Position numbers and translations under genes: made by a program. From the NCBI GenBank assembly GCA_049414625.1, contig JBMSAU010000143.1, positions 1 through 7,102 of the forward strand: a stretch of 7,102 nt of DNA. Reading direction: 5' to 3'. Each line of letters starts with the position of its first letter. The stretch's first letter is position 1. Of the stretch, positions 1-6,491 are shown piece by piece. Source of the stretch: WYEG01 sp049414625 (GTDB lineage Bacteria > Desulfobacterota > Thermodesulfobacteria > Thermodesulfobacteriales > Thermodesulfobacteriaceae). A model generated the notes under the pieces. The model searched no databases. It was given only the letters and a program-made list of their open reading frames with translations, and was not told the DNA's origin.

Positions 1-776
1 ATGTCCATCGGAATGGCAACAACTTTTTTTGACTTTTCCATAACTGCATAATCTATTGAAATATCCGGCATATTTTGAAAGTTTGCTATCATATCATCTA
101 AAGACTGATTAAATAGTTGATAAATTTCTGGGGCATATAGCCTTAGTTCTTCTATCATGGTTTCGATGGTAAAGACAAACATTCCAGAGTTCCAAAAATA
201 GTTTCCTTCGCTTAAGAATCTTTTTGCGGTTTCAAGGTCGGGTTTTTCAGTGAATCTTTCAACAAGATAATAACCTCTCAGGTCTTCACCAGTGATTTTA
301 ATATAGCCATAACCTGTTTCTGGATAAAGTGGCTTGATACCAAAAGCTACAATGTAGCCTTGCCTTGCTACTTTTTCAGCTAATTTTACATATTCAACAA
401 ATTTTTCTACGGGCTTTATAATATGGTCCGAAGGGCAAACGAATAAAACTTCCTCGGGAGAAATCCTAAGCCTTTCTAAACAGTATTTCATTCCAAGGGC
501 AATGGCAGGTGCAGTATTTCTCCTCGCTGGCTCAAGTAAAATGTTATCAGCAAGGTCTTTAGAAACTTCATTAACCTCTGAAAGAACGAGAAATTCATAC
601 TGTTCGTTGGTAAGCAATAGAATATCCTTGGGAGAAACGATATTTAAAAGCCTTTCCAATGTTTGCTGAAGTAAAGACTTTTTACCACCTAATTTTAAAA
701 ACTGCTTAGGATAAGCTTCTCTTGATGCTGGCCAAAGCCTTGTTCCGGAGCCACCGGCAAGAATTAGGACTTTCAT
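1..776 (-). CDS. manC: Mannose-1-phosphate guanylyltransferase, N-terminal 258 residues (partial, runs off the left edge)
   Basis: The enzyme makes GDP-mannose from mannose-1-phosphate and GTP in the cytoplasm, for glycan synthesis. The reading frame is open from the ATG at 776 to the window edge. The nucleotidyltransferase signature GGSGTRLWP is at residues 8-16, followed by PKQF at 23-26. Further family motifs are EPARRNTAPA (82-91), CPSDHII (114-120), FTEKPD (175-180), FWNSGMF (194-200) and IDYAVMEKS (241-249), all in the expected order. The end of the catalytic domain and any C-terminal mannose-6-phosphate isomerase domain lie outside the window, so a one-domain or a fused enzyme is equally possible. 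The start overlaps the gmhB stop as ATGA, with an AAGG ribosome site seven bases upstream, which implies translational coupling. It is the last operon gene visible here. Confidence 0.95.
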   Translation of the reverse strand, partial: MKVLILAGGSGTRLWPASREAYPKQFLKLGGKKSLLQQTLERLLNIVSPKDILLLTNEQYEFLVLSEVNEVSKDLADNILLEPARRNTAPAIALGMKYCLERLRISPEEVLFVCPSDHIIKPVEKFVEYVKLAEKVARQGYIVAFGIKPLYPETGYGYIKITGEDLRGYYLVERFTEKPDLETAKRFLSEGNYFWNSGMFVFTIETMIEELRLYAPEIYQLFNQSLDDMIANFQNMPDISIDYAVMEKSKKVVAIPMD

Positions 777-1360
777 AATTGGACCTTGTTATTTTTTTCT
801 AAATACTTAGCAAACTCATACAACGAAGCAAAACAAAAGTCAGCAATATTAGGAATATTACTACAATCTTGATTTATGTATACAGTTAACATTCCTAAAG
901 ATTTTCCGAATTCCATATCAGATAAAGAGTCCCCTACTGTTATGGATTTTCTAAAGTTAATCTCAGGAAACTCTTCTTTTGCTTTTAATGCTAATCCTAC
1001 ATTTGGTTTCCTACAATCGCAGATTTCCTTTTCGTAATCGTGAGGGCAATAATAAATCTTATCAATATGGATACCATTTAATTCAAATACCTTTATCATA
1101 TTTTCGTGAATTTCATGAAGGTCATTTTCTGTCATCAATCCTCTACCTATGCCCCTTTGATTAGTAACTATTATTATCTTACCAAAAATATTTCTAAGTA
1201 TTTTTAATGCTTCAATTACACCCTCTATAAATTCAAACTGAGACCAATTTCTAACATAGTCATTTTCAATTTTCTTATTTATAACTCCGTCTCTATCTAA
1301 AAACAATGTCCAATCTTTATTAATCCGTAAATCTTTCAAATTCTTTTCTTGCCCTCTCAT
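773..1360 (-). CDS. gmhB: D-glycero-D-manno-heptose-1,7-bisphosphate 7-phosphatase (HAD family)
   Basis: Cytoplasmic HAD phosphatase that removes the 7-phosphate from heptose-1,7-bisphosphate, the step between the kinase and the nucleotidyltransferase. Visible motifs: nucleophile loop DRDGVIN at residues 22-28 (D22 and D24), TNQRGIGRG at 66-74, the GmhB-type zinc loop C105-x-H107 with C114-x-C116 followed by RKP, and the acidic motif GDSLSDMEFG at 143-152. The length of 195 residues is close to the family norm. The ATG at 1360 lies 41 bases inside the hddC 3' end and has an AGGAG about 12 bases upstream, which is long spacing. It gives about 16 extra residues before the domain; an in-frame TTG at residue 8 or an ATT nearer the hddC stop cannot be excluded. 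A histidinol-phosphatase-like HAD is less likely given the hddA and hddC neighbours. Confidence 0.92.
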   Translation of the reverse strand: MRGQEKNLKDLRINKDWTLFLDRDGVINKKIENDYVRNWSQFEFIEGVIEALKILRNIFGKIIIVTNQRGIGRGLMTENDLHEIHENMIKVFELNGIHIDKIYYCPHDYEKEICDCRKPNVGLALKAKEEFPEINFRKSITVGDSLSDMEFGKSLGMLTVYINQDCSNIPNIADFCFASLYEFAKYLEKNNKVQL

Positions 1361-2023
1361 AGTCTTCTGGAACTCCTATATCTATAAAAAATCCATCAAA
1401 GGGAAACCCATAAAATTCATAGTCTTTATAGAACTTTTCTAAAAAATCTTTTTCCAAAGAAAAATTACCTTCTGGAGATAATACATTGAAAAAATTTTTA
1501 TTTAATAAATAAATCCCACCATTTATAAACCCACTCACCCTTTTTCCTTTCTCAAGAAAAGAAACTATTCTATTATTTTCATCTATTTCAACTGCCCATA
1601 TCTCTCTGTGTTCTCTGTCTTTTTTAGGGCAATACTTAACTTGGAATTTTTGCTTTTATGTAAGTTATAAAATAGATTTAAGTCTACATCAAAAAAGGTG
1701 TCACCGTTCAAAACAAAAACTTCTTCTTCATTAACATACTTTAAAGCATTTTTTAACCCACCACCAGTGCCAAGAAGGGTATTTTCAACGGCATATTCTA
1801 ATTTTAAATTTTTATATTGACTGCCAAAGAAATTTTTAATAACCTCCCACTTGTATCCTACCGATAATATCACCCTCTCAATACCATGTTTAATTGTAAA
1901 ATCAAGTATATAGCACAAAAAAGGTTTTCCACAAACTTCTGCCATAGGTTTAGGAATGTCTTTTATTACACTTTTTAATCTTGTCCCCAATCCACCTGCG
2001 AGAATTACAGCTTCTCCAAGCAT
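1320..2023 (-). pseudogene. hddC: D-glycero-D-manno-heptose 1-phosphate guanylyltransferase, split by a frameshift
   Basis: Sugar-phosphate nucleotidyltransferase that would join heptose-1-phosphate and GTP to give GDP-heptose. The first frame (1583-2023, 146 residues) has GGLGTRLK at 10-17, KPM at 25-27, LLGTGGGL at 83-90 and NGDTFFDVD at 106-114, then reaches RYG (141-143) and stops three codons later. The continuation lies in another frame: AVEIDENNR, SFLEKGKRVSG, FINGGIYLLN and a C-terminus ending at 1320. The frames rejoin exactly if one base is restored at the GGG of the RYG codons (plus 1595-1597), for example GGGG, giving Tyr-Gly-Ala-Val and a full 234-residue protein. No classical slippery heptamer is visible there, so a mutation or a read error is more likely than programmed slippage. 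No clear ribosome site precedes the ATG at 2023, which lies 13 bases after the methyltransferase stop. Confidence 0.9.
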
Positions 2024-2036
2024 GGAGATTATTTTA

Positions 2037-2732
2037 TCATAAATCCTTGATTTTTACAGCATAAACAAATTGAGCGAAACCTAAAATATCCCAGAATGCA
2101 CCTCCATATATCTTCTTATGTTTTATCAATTGATAAATTAAAATCATTGGTGTCAACAAACATCTTATAAAATTTCTTCTTGTTCCCGCCTTTATGACTT
2201 TAAAACCGCATTTTATTAGAGTGTTAGCTACTTCTTTAATATCATATAATCTTACATGAGTAGGATCATCACAGAAATTTAGGGTTCCCGGCATAGACGG
2301 AAAAGCTAAACTCTTCACGCTTGGAAATTCTATATATATTCCCCCTCCAACTTTCAACTTTTTGGCGAGGATTTCTAATATTTCAACACCTCTTGTAGTG
2401 TGCTCAATAACATGAGCCATTATGATAAAGTCAAAATAATCATCGGGTAAAAGGCTATCCAATTCAGATAGATTTTCTAAATCCACATGAAAGTATCTGT
2501 TTTCCAATATTCTCTTATCTTCAATTGTCAGATTGTAGTCCTCTTTATCTAATCCAAAATATTCTATTTTTGGGAATAATGAAGTTGTAATAGATGGACT
2601 TTTGTTACCACATCCAACATCTAATACTTTAATTTTATCCTTTGAGTAGTTCTTAATAAACTTATTTAAGAATACAAATTTAGGAGTAGAGTATAATCTT
2701 ATTATTTGTTTAATTTTGTTATACACAATCAT
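2037..2732 (-). CDS. Class I SAM-dependent methyltransferase of the glycan operon
   Basis: A cytoplasmic methyltransferase of 231 residues. SAM-binding motif I is VLDVGCGN at residues 36-43, the acidic end of beta-2 is FGLDKED (59-65), and the motif IV region is FDFIIMAHVIEHT (100-112). The AHVIEH pattern is common in small-molecule or sugar methyltransferases of polysaccharide clusters. CDDPTHVRLYD at 154-164 resembles a loop in the same group. The substrate is not readable from sequence; a sugar hydroxyl on the heptose-containing glycan is an inference from position. I chose the ATG at 2732 because it overlaps the hddA stop as ATGA; an in-frame TTG three codons upstream (2741) is a weaker alternative. 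It sits between hddA and hddC, where related loci often carry gmhA, but it has no SIS-domain features and is not that isomerase. Confidence 0.88.
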   Translation of the reverse strand: MIVYNKIKQIIRLYSTPKFVFLNKFIKNYSKDKIKVLDVGCGNKSPSITTSLFPKIEYFGLDKEDYNLTIEDKRILENRYFHVDLENLSELDSLLPDDYFDFIIMAHVIEHTTRGVEILEILAKKLKVGGGIYIEFPSVKSLAFPSMPGTLNFCDDPTHVRLYDIKEVANTLIKCGFKVIKAGTRRNFIRCLLTPMILIYQLIKHKKIYGGAFWDILGFAQFVYAVKIKDL

Positions 2733-3754
2733 GCTGTCCAAGTTTTAAGACCGTACTTTGTGAATTGATATCTTTTAAATTCTCCCCCAAATTTACTTAG
2801 AACTTCCATCACCTTATACTTAGTATTTTTGGGACAATAAAACATCATAAATCCTCCTCCACCTGCTCCTGATATTTTACCACCGGTAGCCCCAGCTTTC
2901 AAAGCGGTCTCATATATTTCGTCTATCACTGGGTTACTAATACCCTCTGCCATCTCCTTTTTATACTGCCATCCAAGGTGTAAAATCTCTCCCACTTCAT
3001 CAACTTTTCCTTTTAGAATTGCCTCTTTCATCAAAATAGCTTGTTCCTTTAGTTTATGCATTGCTTCAATAGACTTTTTCTTGCCCGTTTCGACGCTTTT
3101 TATTTGTGCTTCTATAATTTTAGAAGATAATCTGCTTGTTCCCGTATAATAAAGTACAAGATTATGCTGAAGTTCATCAATTACTTCTTGCTTAATTCTC
3201 AATGGGTTTACGATTACTTTATGGTTATCATAAAACTCCATGAAGTTAAACCCGCCGAAGGTTGCTGCATATTGGTCCTGTTTTCCTCCCGCTTGTTTTA
3301 AGTCAATTCTTTCTATTTCAAACGCAAGATGAGCAATATCATATTCTCCGAGAGGAAGCTTCAACCACTCAACGAAAGCACCTATAACAGCTACAACCAG
3401 TGTAGATGATGTTCCAAGTCCTGATCCTGGAGGTGCATCAGCGTAAGTATAGATAGTGAATGATAAAGGCTTCCCTTCATTAAAATCTTTAACAATGCGG
3501 TTATAAACCCCCTTTATTAAATCAAGTTTTCCATCAATCTCAAGATAAGGAACGGCATCTGTCAATATTGATTCCTTTCTATCAACAGACACAATTTCAA
3601 TCTTGTTATCATCTCTTGGCTCAATCGTCGCATAAGCATACATAGAAATGGTAGCATTCAAAACTGCTCCGCCATAAATATCTGAGTAAGGGCTAACATC
3701 AGTTCCGCCACCAGCAAGTCCAAGTCTTAAAGGTGCCGCAGAGCGTATTAGCAT
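2729..3754 (-). CDS. hddA: D-glycero-D-manno-heptose 7-phosphate kinase (GHMP kinase family)
   Basis: ATP-dependent kinase that phosphorylates C1 of heptose-7-phosphate, committing it to the GDP-heptose route. The 341-residue protein has the three GHMP motifs in order: PLRLGLAGGGTDV at 8-20, the phosphate loop DAPPGSGLGTSS at 106-117, and the C-terminal glycine motif GGKISGAGGGGFM at 291-303. The stretch GGKQDQYAATFGGFNFMEF (156-174) is typical of the HddA/fucokinase-like subgroup. The ATG at 3754 is preferred over an in-frame TTG at 3790 because AGGAGG lies seven bases before it, and its length then matches the family. It begins 17 bases after the GT2 stop and overlaps the methyltransferase start as ATGA. 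hddC and gmhB in the same operon support heptose rather than fucose or mevalonate as substrate. Confidence 0.93.
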   Translation of the reverse strand: MLIRSAAPLRLGLAGGGTDVSPYSDIYGGAVLNATISMYAYATIEPRDDNKIEIVSVDRKESILTDAVPYLEIDGKLDLIKGVYNRIVKDFNEGKPLSFTIYTYADAPPGSGLGTSSTLVVAVIGAFVEWLKLPLGEYDIAHLAFEIERIDLKQAGGKQDQYAATFGGFNFMEFYDNHKVIVNPLRIKQEVIDELQHNLVLYYTGTSRLSSKIIEAQIKSVETGKKKSIEAMHKLKEQAILMKEAILKGKVDEVGEILHLGWQYKKEMAEGISNPVIDEIYETALKAGATGGKISGAGGGGFMMFYCPKNTKYKVMEVLSKFGGEFKRYQFTKYGLKTWTA

Positions 3755-3761
3755 TTTAGAA

Positions 3762-3767
3762 CCTCCT
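3762..3767 (-). promoter_or_regulatory. Strong Shine-Dalgarno site of hddA
   Basis: AGGAGG on the minus strand, seven bases before the ATG at 3754. It is the best ribosome-binding site in the operon and decides the hddA start against the upstream in-frame TTG at 3790. It lies between the GT2 stop (3772-3774) and hddA. Confidence 0.9.
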
Positions 3768-3771
3768 AAAT

Positions 3772-4920
3772 TTAACGAATCGGTGTCCAAATAGTTATCG
3801 GCTTTTTAAGTAAGCCCTTTATAAATCCTTTTAACGTTGCATAGCATGAGATAACAAAGTATCCAGCAACATGAGGAATTTTCGGTGCCCTTTTTTTAAA
3901 TATTGTTTCTTGTAACAACCCCCAAATAGCAAAAATGTAGAAAATACTTTGGCACGCGAAGAAAAATACATAAAAATCTCCTTTCCCTATAAGAATGAAG
4001 TTTGTTAAGAATAATAAAATTAAGAAGATTCCGCTTAACCATCTCAATACTTTGTGTGACCAAAGCTGGAAAGAAAATAAGCCGTATCTTAAAGGATTTA
4101 GTAAAGCACGAAATTCACGATTATGAAACAAACAAAAAGAAGCTTGACTCACTATTCTAATTCTTCGATTAACTTCAAGCAAAATATTCTCACTAGTTTC
4201 TTCCCAGGCTAAAGCTTCTGGCTCATGGATTACTTTAAGATGTTTAGCCTTAATAGAAAGTGTGTGCCCAAAATCATCGGCTGCGCAAATAGAAAGGAAT
4301 GGGTAATAGCGTTTAGGGATAGCGTAAATAGCTCCGTTAACTGTGGTTAAATTTCCAAGCTTTCCTTCTAAACGTTTTATGAATTGTTCATATCTCCAAT
4401 AAAGGTTTTCTCCTTCTACACTGCTACCTTTCCGGTAACGAAGTTCTCCTGCAACGCACCCAACTTTAGGATCAGCAAAATGGACTACAAGCTTTTTTAT
4501 AGCGTTTCTTTCATATATACTATTAGCATCCGAAAATACTAAAATTTCCCCTTGAGCTTTCTCAGCGACTATGTTCTTACAATATGCTTTACCTTTTCGT
4601 CCTTCTATGCGAAAGAGTTTGATTCCTCTATCACTATAACTTTTAACTATCTCATCAGTTCTATCAGTTGAAGCATCCGAAAATACGATTATTTCAAGTT
4701 TATCTTTAGGATAATCTAGTTCTAAACTATTTTCAATTTTTTTAGCTATAACTTTTTCTTCATTATAAGCTGCAATAATCAAAGATACAGTAGGTTCATA
4801 ATCTTGTTTTAGTAAATGTCTATCTTTTTTGATGTATGCTAAAATTGCAATAACTACTGGATAACCCAAATATACATAAAGCATTAGGAAAATTGAGCCC
4901 CAAAAGATTACTTCCACCAT
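3772..4920 (-). CDS. Membrane-anchored family 2 glycosyltransferase
   Basis: A GT-A fold inverting glycosyltransferase that would add a sugar from a nucleotide donor at the cytoplasmic face of the inner membrane. The 382-residue protein has one N-terminal membrane segment (about 5-30), then the GT2 start SLIIAAYNEE (46-55), SDAS (81-84), the donor/metal motif FSDAN (129-133), a catalytic-base-type acidic motif AADDF (213-217) and an R-rich NRRIRIVSQ (251-259) at the Q/RxxRW position. Two or more C-terminal membrane segments follow (about 293-312, 315-336, 350-366). This layout resembles processive or BcsA/IcaA-like GT2 enzymes, but here it probably serves glycan assembly. Donor and acceptor are unknown. 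I prefer the ATG at 4920; an in-frame GTG at 4953 would start inside the structured leader. The ribosome site is weak (GGGAA seven to eight bases upstream). Confidence 0.92.
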   Translation of the reverse strand: MVEVIFWGSIFLMLYVYLGYPVVIAILAYIKKDRHLLKQDYEPTVSLIIAAYNEEKVIAKKIENSLELDYPKDKLEIIVFSDASTDRTDEIVKSYSDRGIKLFRIEGRKGKAYCKNIVAEKAQGEILVFSDANSIYERNAIKKLVVHFADPKVGCVAGELRYRKGSSVEGENLYWRYEQFIKRLEGKLGNLTTVNGAIYAIPKRYYPFLSICAADDFGHTLSIKAKHLKVIHEPEALAWEETSENILLEVNRRIRIVSQASFCLFHNREFRALLNPLRYGLFSFQLWSHKVLRWLSGIFLILLFLTNFILIGKGDFYVFFFACQSIFYIFAIWGLLQETIFKKRAPKIPHVAGYFVISCYATLKGFIKGLLKKPITIWTPIR

Positions 4921-4928
4921 ATCGTTCC

Positions 4929-5098
4929 CGCAGCCTCTAAGGGGACTGATCACTTCCTAACCCTGTCCCACACCCCCTTGCAGAAGGAGAGTTCAGAACC
5001 TGCTGGGTAGTGGCAAGGATTTTAAAGTCCTTCCCATATTCAAAGTTCCTTCCATTGGTTCCACAACGGGTACCCAGCAAACTCTGAAAGCTTCGCAC
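4929..5098 (-). ncRNA. Putative structured RNA or structured 5' leader of the GT2 operon
   Basis: This minus-strand segment lies between a consensus -10 box and the GT2 start and folds well by eye. The main helix pairs 5071-5088 with 4992-5009: 15 Watson-Crick pairs plus three adjacent positions that are A/C mismatches on the plus strand but G-U wobbles on the minus strand, giving 18 continuous pairs. Inside it GTGG/CCAC (5061-5064 with 5010-5013) and AAGGA/TCCTT (5028-5032 with 5015-5019) can form. A second hairpin (4984-4990 with 4973-4979, four-base loop) again has two wobbles only on the minus strand. A third pairs GGGAC (4965-4969) with GTCCC (4942-4946). A weak closing helix may join 5089-5096 to 4930-4935, close to the GT2 start codon. 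I do not recognise the family. It could be a cis-regulatory leader, a small RNA, or the guide-RNA end of a lost IS200/IS605-type element. Confidence 0.55.
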
Positions 5099-5171
5099 AG
5101 GTAAAATTATATCACTTTATTTTTAGAACAGCCTCTTCGTATTTTTGTGATCTTCCTCCTTGAGGAAGTGA
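4950..5171. repeat. Nine-base inverted repeat bracketing the promoter and structured segment
   Basis: TCACTTCCT at 4950-4958 is the exact reverse complement of AGGAAGTGA at 5163-5171. The pair encloses 222 bases holding the -10 box and all main helices of the putative RNA. The right copy is also part of a local perfect hairpin, CTTCCTC-CTT-GAGGAAG (5152-5168). This could be the ends of a small non-autonomous element, but I see no target duplication, and nine bases can recur by chance. Confidence 0.3.
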
Positions 5172-5234
5172 CTTACGAAAGTGTAAAGCTTTTTTAATTG
5201 TAATTCACTTTTCCGCATAATCTTAGATTATATA
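5099..5234. other. Stretch between the GT4 remnant and the structured segment, no convincing gene
   Basis: Apart from the -10 box this stretch has no convincing gene. It holds the 15-base palindrome ATAATCTTAGATTAT (5217-5231) and the hairpin at 5152-5168. A 31-residue open frame (5123-5218, minus) starts at an ATG with no ribosome site and is rich in Lys, Glu and Leu; it could be decayed GT4 sequence or chance. Whether the stretch is residue of the missing GT4 gene or inserted DNA cannot be told by eye. Confidence 0.5.
5106..5111 (-). promoter_or_regulatory. Consensus -10 box (TATAAT) upstream of the structured leader
   Basis: A perfect TATAAT on the minus strand; initiation about seven bases later would fall near 5098, where the structured segment begins. 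The -35 region at the usual spacing is poor (around CTGTTC at 5127-5132, no TTGACA match), so the site may be activator-dependent or only AT-rich coincidence. Its position would give GT2-hddA-MT-hddC-gmhB-manC their own transcript, separate from the polymerase and the GT4 remnant. Confidence 0.5.
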
Positions 5235-5384
5235 CTACTCACCACTTTGGTCTGTTATGGATACAAGATGAACTTTAAAGTGTTTGGAAAGGATCTTCAA
5301 AAGCCAATAATTTTTTAGACGATCGCCACCTATCGGTGGGTAAGGAAGACGAGAAGATAGAAAAAGAATTTTCTCTTCCCTCAT
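5235..5384 (-). pseudogene. N-terminal remnant of a family 4 (GT-B) glycosyltransferase
   Basis: A 49-residue frame starting at the ATG at 5384 and ending at a TAG at 5235. Its sequence is the first part of a GT4 glycosyltransferase: KILFLSSRLPYPPIGGDRLK (residues 5-24) is the classic first beta strand and glycine loop, followed by helix NYWLLKILSKHF and strand KVHLVSITDQ. Intact GT4 enzymes have about 350-400 residues, so nearly all of the acceptor domain and the entire donor-binding domain are absent. It starts 37 bases after the polymerase stop, in the same direction, so it was probably the next operon gene before a deletion. No obvious continuation is seen in the other frames downstream. 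A functional 49-residue protein is unlikely, since the donor-sugar site is missing. Confidence 0.8.
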
Positions 5385-5421
5385 AGTATCGCTTTATATT
5401 TCATTTCCTTTATACATGTTT

Positions 5422-6468
5422 TCATCCCGTTAAAGCATTTATCACGCTTGTATAAAAACCACCTGTTAAAACATTTATCGCGTTTATATAAAAACCATTT
5501 GAGAAGTTTACCAAACTAAAATACAATCTATCATAAATATTTCTTACTTTTAAACAGACTAACATATATGCATCAACACAGAAGTAAAAGAATAATATTC
5601 TAGACCATGCCTCAGCAAAGGATTTGTGTGGTAGAAGTGATAATAGAAGAATGAATAAATAGAACCGCAATAGACGTAATCTCTTAAATTCTGTGCTCTG
5701 AGAAGTAAAACTATTGGACTGAGTTACAAAATATTCAGATAAAAAGAACATAAAAGCAACTGGTATTATTTTATAAACAGGTTTCATTCTACCCTCTTCT
5801 AATACGAAATCTAAATAGTGTTCAAAATCCGTAAATCTAATAAAAAATAATCCTACAATACTAACAATGGAAAAGATATATAAAACCCACAAGAAAACTA
5901 CGCTATATTTAAAAATAATTGTTCTACTTTTAATTTTTTTTATAAACTTACCAGTTTCTATGTAAAGTCTATCATCAAAGCTTATATTTTGAACTAAATA
6001 GGTCACTAAAAAAAACATATAGAAAATTGGAGCTGATGAATGAAAAGAAGCGGCAAGAAGTAAAAATAGTACTGATTTAATTTTACTTTCAAACATATAT
6101 AAGTAAGATAAAATTAAAAAAATTGATGAAAATCCTTGTCTCAAAGCATTGCCTGTTGATAATACAAAGTAAACTGAACCTAACATAACGGCAACTGTGC
6201 TTGTTAATTTTTCAACATTTTTACCTTTGACCAGGTAGAAAGCTATGATTACAATTAGTATTCCAAGAAAACCTGATATTATTTCTATCTTATTTTCAGT
6301 AGGAACTTTTAATATAATATATTGCAGTAATATGAATCCAATATCTTTAGGATAAACAGTTCCTCCTTTTAGATATTCATCGTAAATTACCAAGTCATAG
6401 CTTAAAGGCTTAACCAAATAGATAATTGAAAAGATTATTATTATAGAAATATTAACGAAAATTCTCAA
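5422..6468 (-). CDS. EpsG/Wzy-like membrane polysaccharide polymerase
   Basis: A 348-residue, strongly hydrophobic protein with about eight to ten membrane segments. It resembles the EpsG family, which polymerises or helps assemble exopolysaccharide or O-antigen repeat units at the inner membrane. Family-like features are YDLVIYDEYL after the first membrane segment (24-33), NALRQGFSS in a membrane helix (107-115), AASFHSSAPI (139-148) with the conserved His, and AEAWSRILFFYF near the end (285-296). No ATG is available: the given start is a TTG at 6468 without a ribosome site, and the frame stays open upstream into the divergent methylase, so the true 5' end may be lost or elsewhere. The last 24 residues are two copies of a 12-residue unit. 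Confidence is good for the class, low for start and exact role. Confidence 0.75.
   Translation of the reverse strand: MRIFVNISIIIIFSIIYLVKPLSYDLVIYDEYLKGGTVYPKDIGFILLQYIILKVPTENKIEIISGFLGILIVIIAFYLVKGKNVEKLTSTVAVMLGSVYFVLSTGNALRQGFSSIFLILSYLYMFESKIKSVLFLLLAASFHSSAPIFYMFFLVTYLVQNISFDDRLYIETGKFIKKIKSRTIIFKYSVVFLWVLYIFSIVSIVGLFFIRFTDFEHYLDFVLEEGRMKPVYKIIPVAFMFFLSEYFVTQSNSFTSQSTEFKRLRLLRFYLFILLLSLLPHKSFAEAWSRILFFYFCVDAYMLVCLKVRNIYDRLYFSLVNFSNGFYINAINVLTGGFYTSVINALTG
5427..5498 (-). repeat. Two tandem 36-base units at the 3' end of the polymerase gene
   Basis: Units 5427-5462 and 5463-5498 match at 30 of 36 positions, and all six differences are transitions. They are in frame and encode GFYINAINVLTG followed by GFYTSVINALTG, just before the stop. 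The family core ends before this tail, so the repeat is an extension, probably from a local duplication. Confidence 0.85.
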
Positions 6469-6491
6469 AAGAATATTTAATCTGATCAGAT
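6469..6491. other. Gap between divergent genes, likely recombination junction
   Basis: Only 23 bases separate the first codon of the minus-strand polymerase from the first ATG of the plus-strand methylase fragment. Neither side has a ribosome site, and the gap is too short for two ordinary promoters. It contains the perfect palindrome TCTGATCAGA (6481-6490), and an in-frame TGA (6483-6485) closes the methylase frame upstream. Together with the missing methylase N-terminus this marks a break between two gene clusters. Confidence 0.55.

Noticed and set aside
979..1164. 61-residue plus-strand open frame inside gmhB
   Set aside because: It is antisense to a gene with full catalytic motifs, with no ribosome site or recognisable domain.
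1320..1538. Separate small gene starting at a GTG
   Set aside because: The GTG is an internal Val codon of hddC; the homology continues upstream of it in the same frame to the frameshift.
1592..1600. Programmed -1 frameshift in hddC
   Set aside because: No slippery heptamer of X-XXY-YYZ form and no obvious stimulatory structure; a lost base at a G run is simpler.
4937..5115. Open frame of about 54 codons through the structured segment on the minus strand
   Set aside because: It has no ATG or ribosome site and odd composition, and the strand-specific wobble pairs favour an RNA rather than a protein.
5123..5218. 31-residue minus-strand frame after the GT4 remnant
   Set aside because: No ribosome site and no recognised family; it is in a different frame from GT4 and its composition is plausible by chance in AT-rich DNA.
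5325..5340. Hairpin CCACC-TATC-GGTGG as a terminator
   Set aside because: It lies inside the GT4 remnant, where it encodes the conserved PPIGG loop, and has a short stem without a proper T tract.
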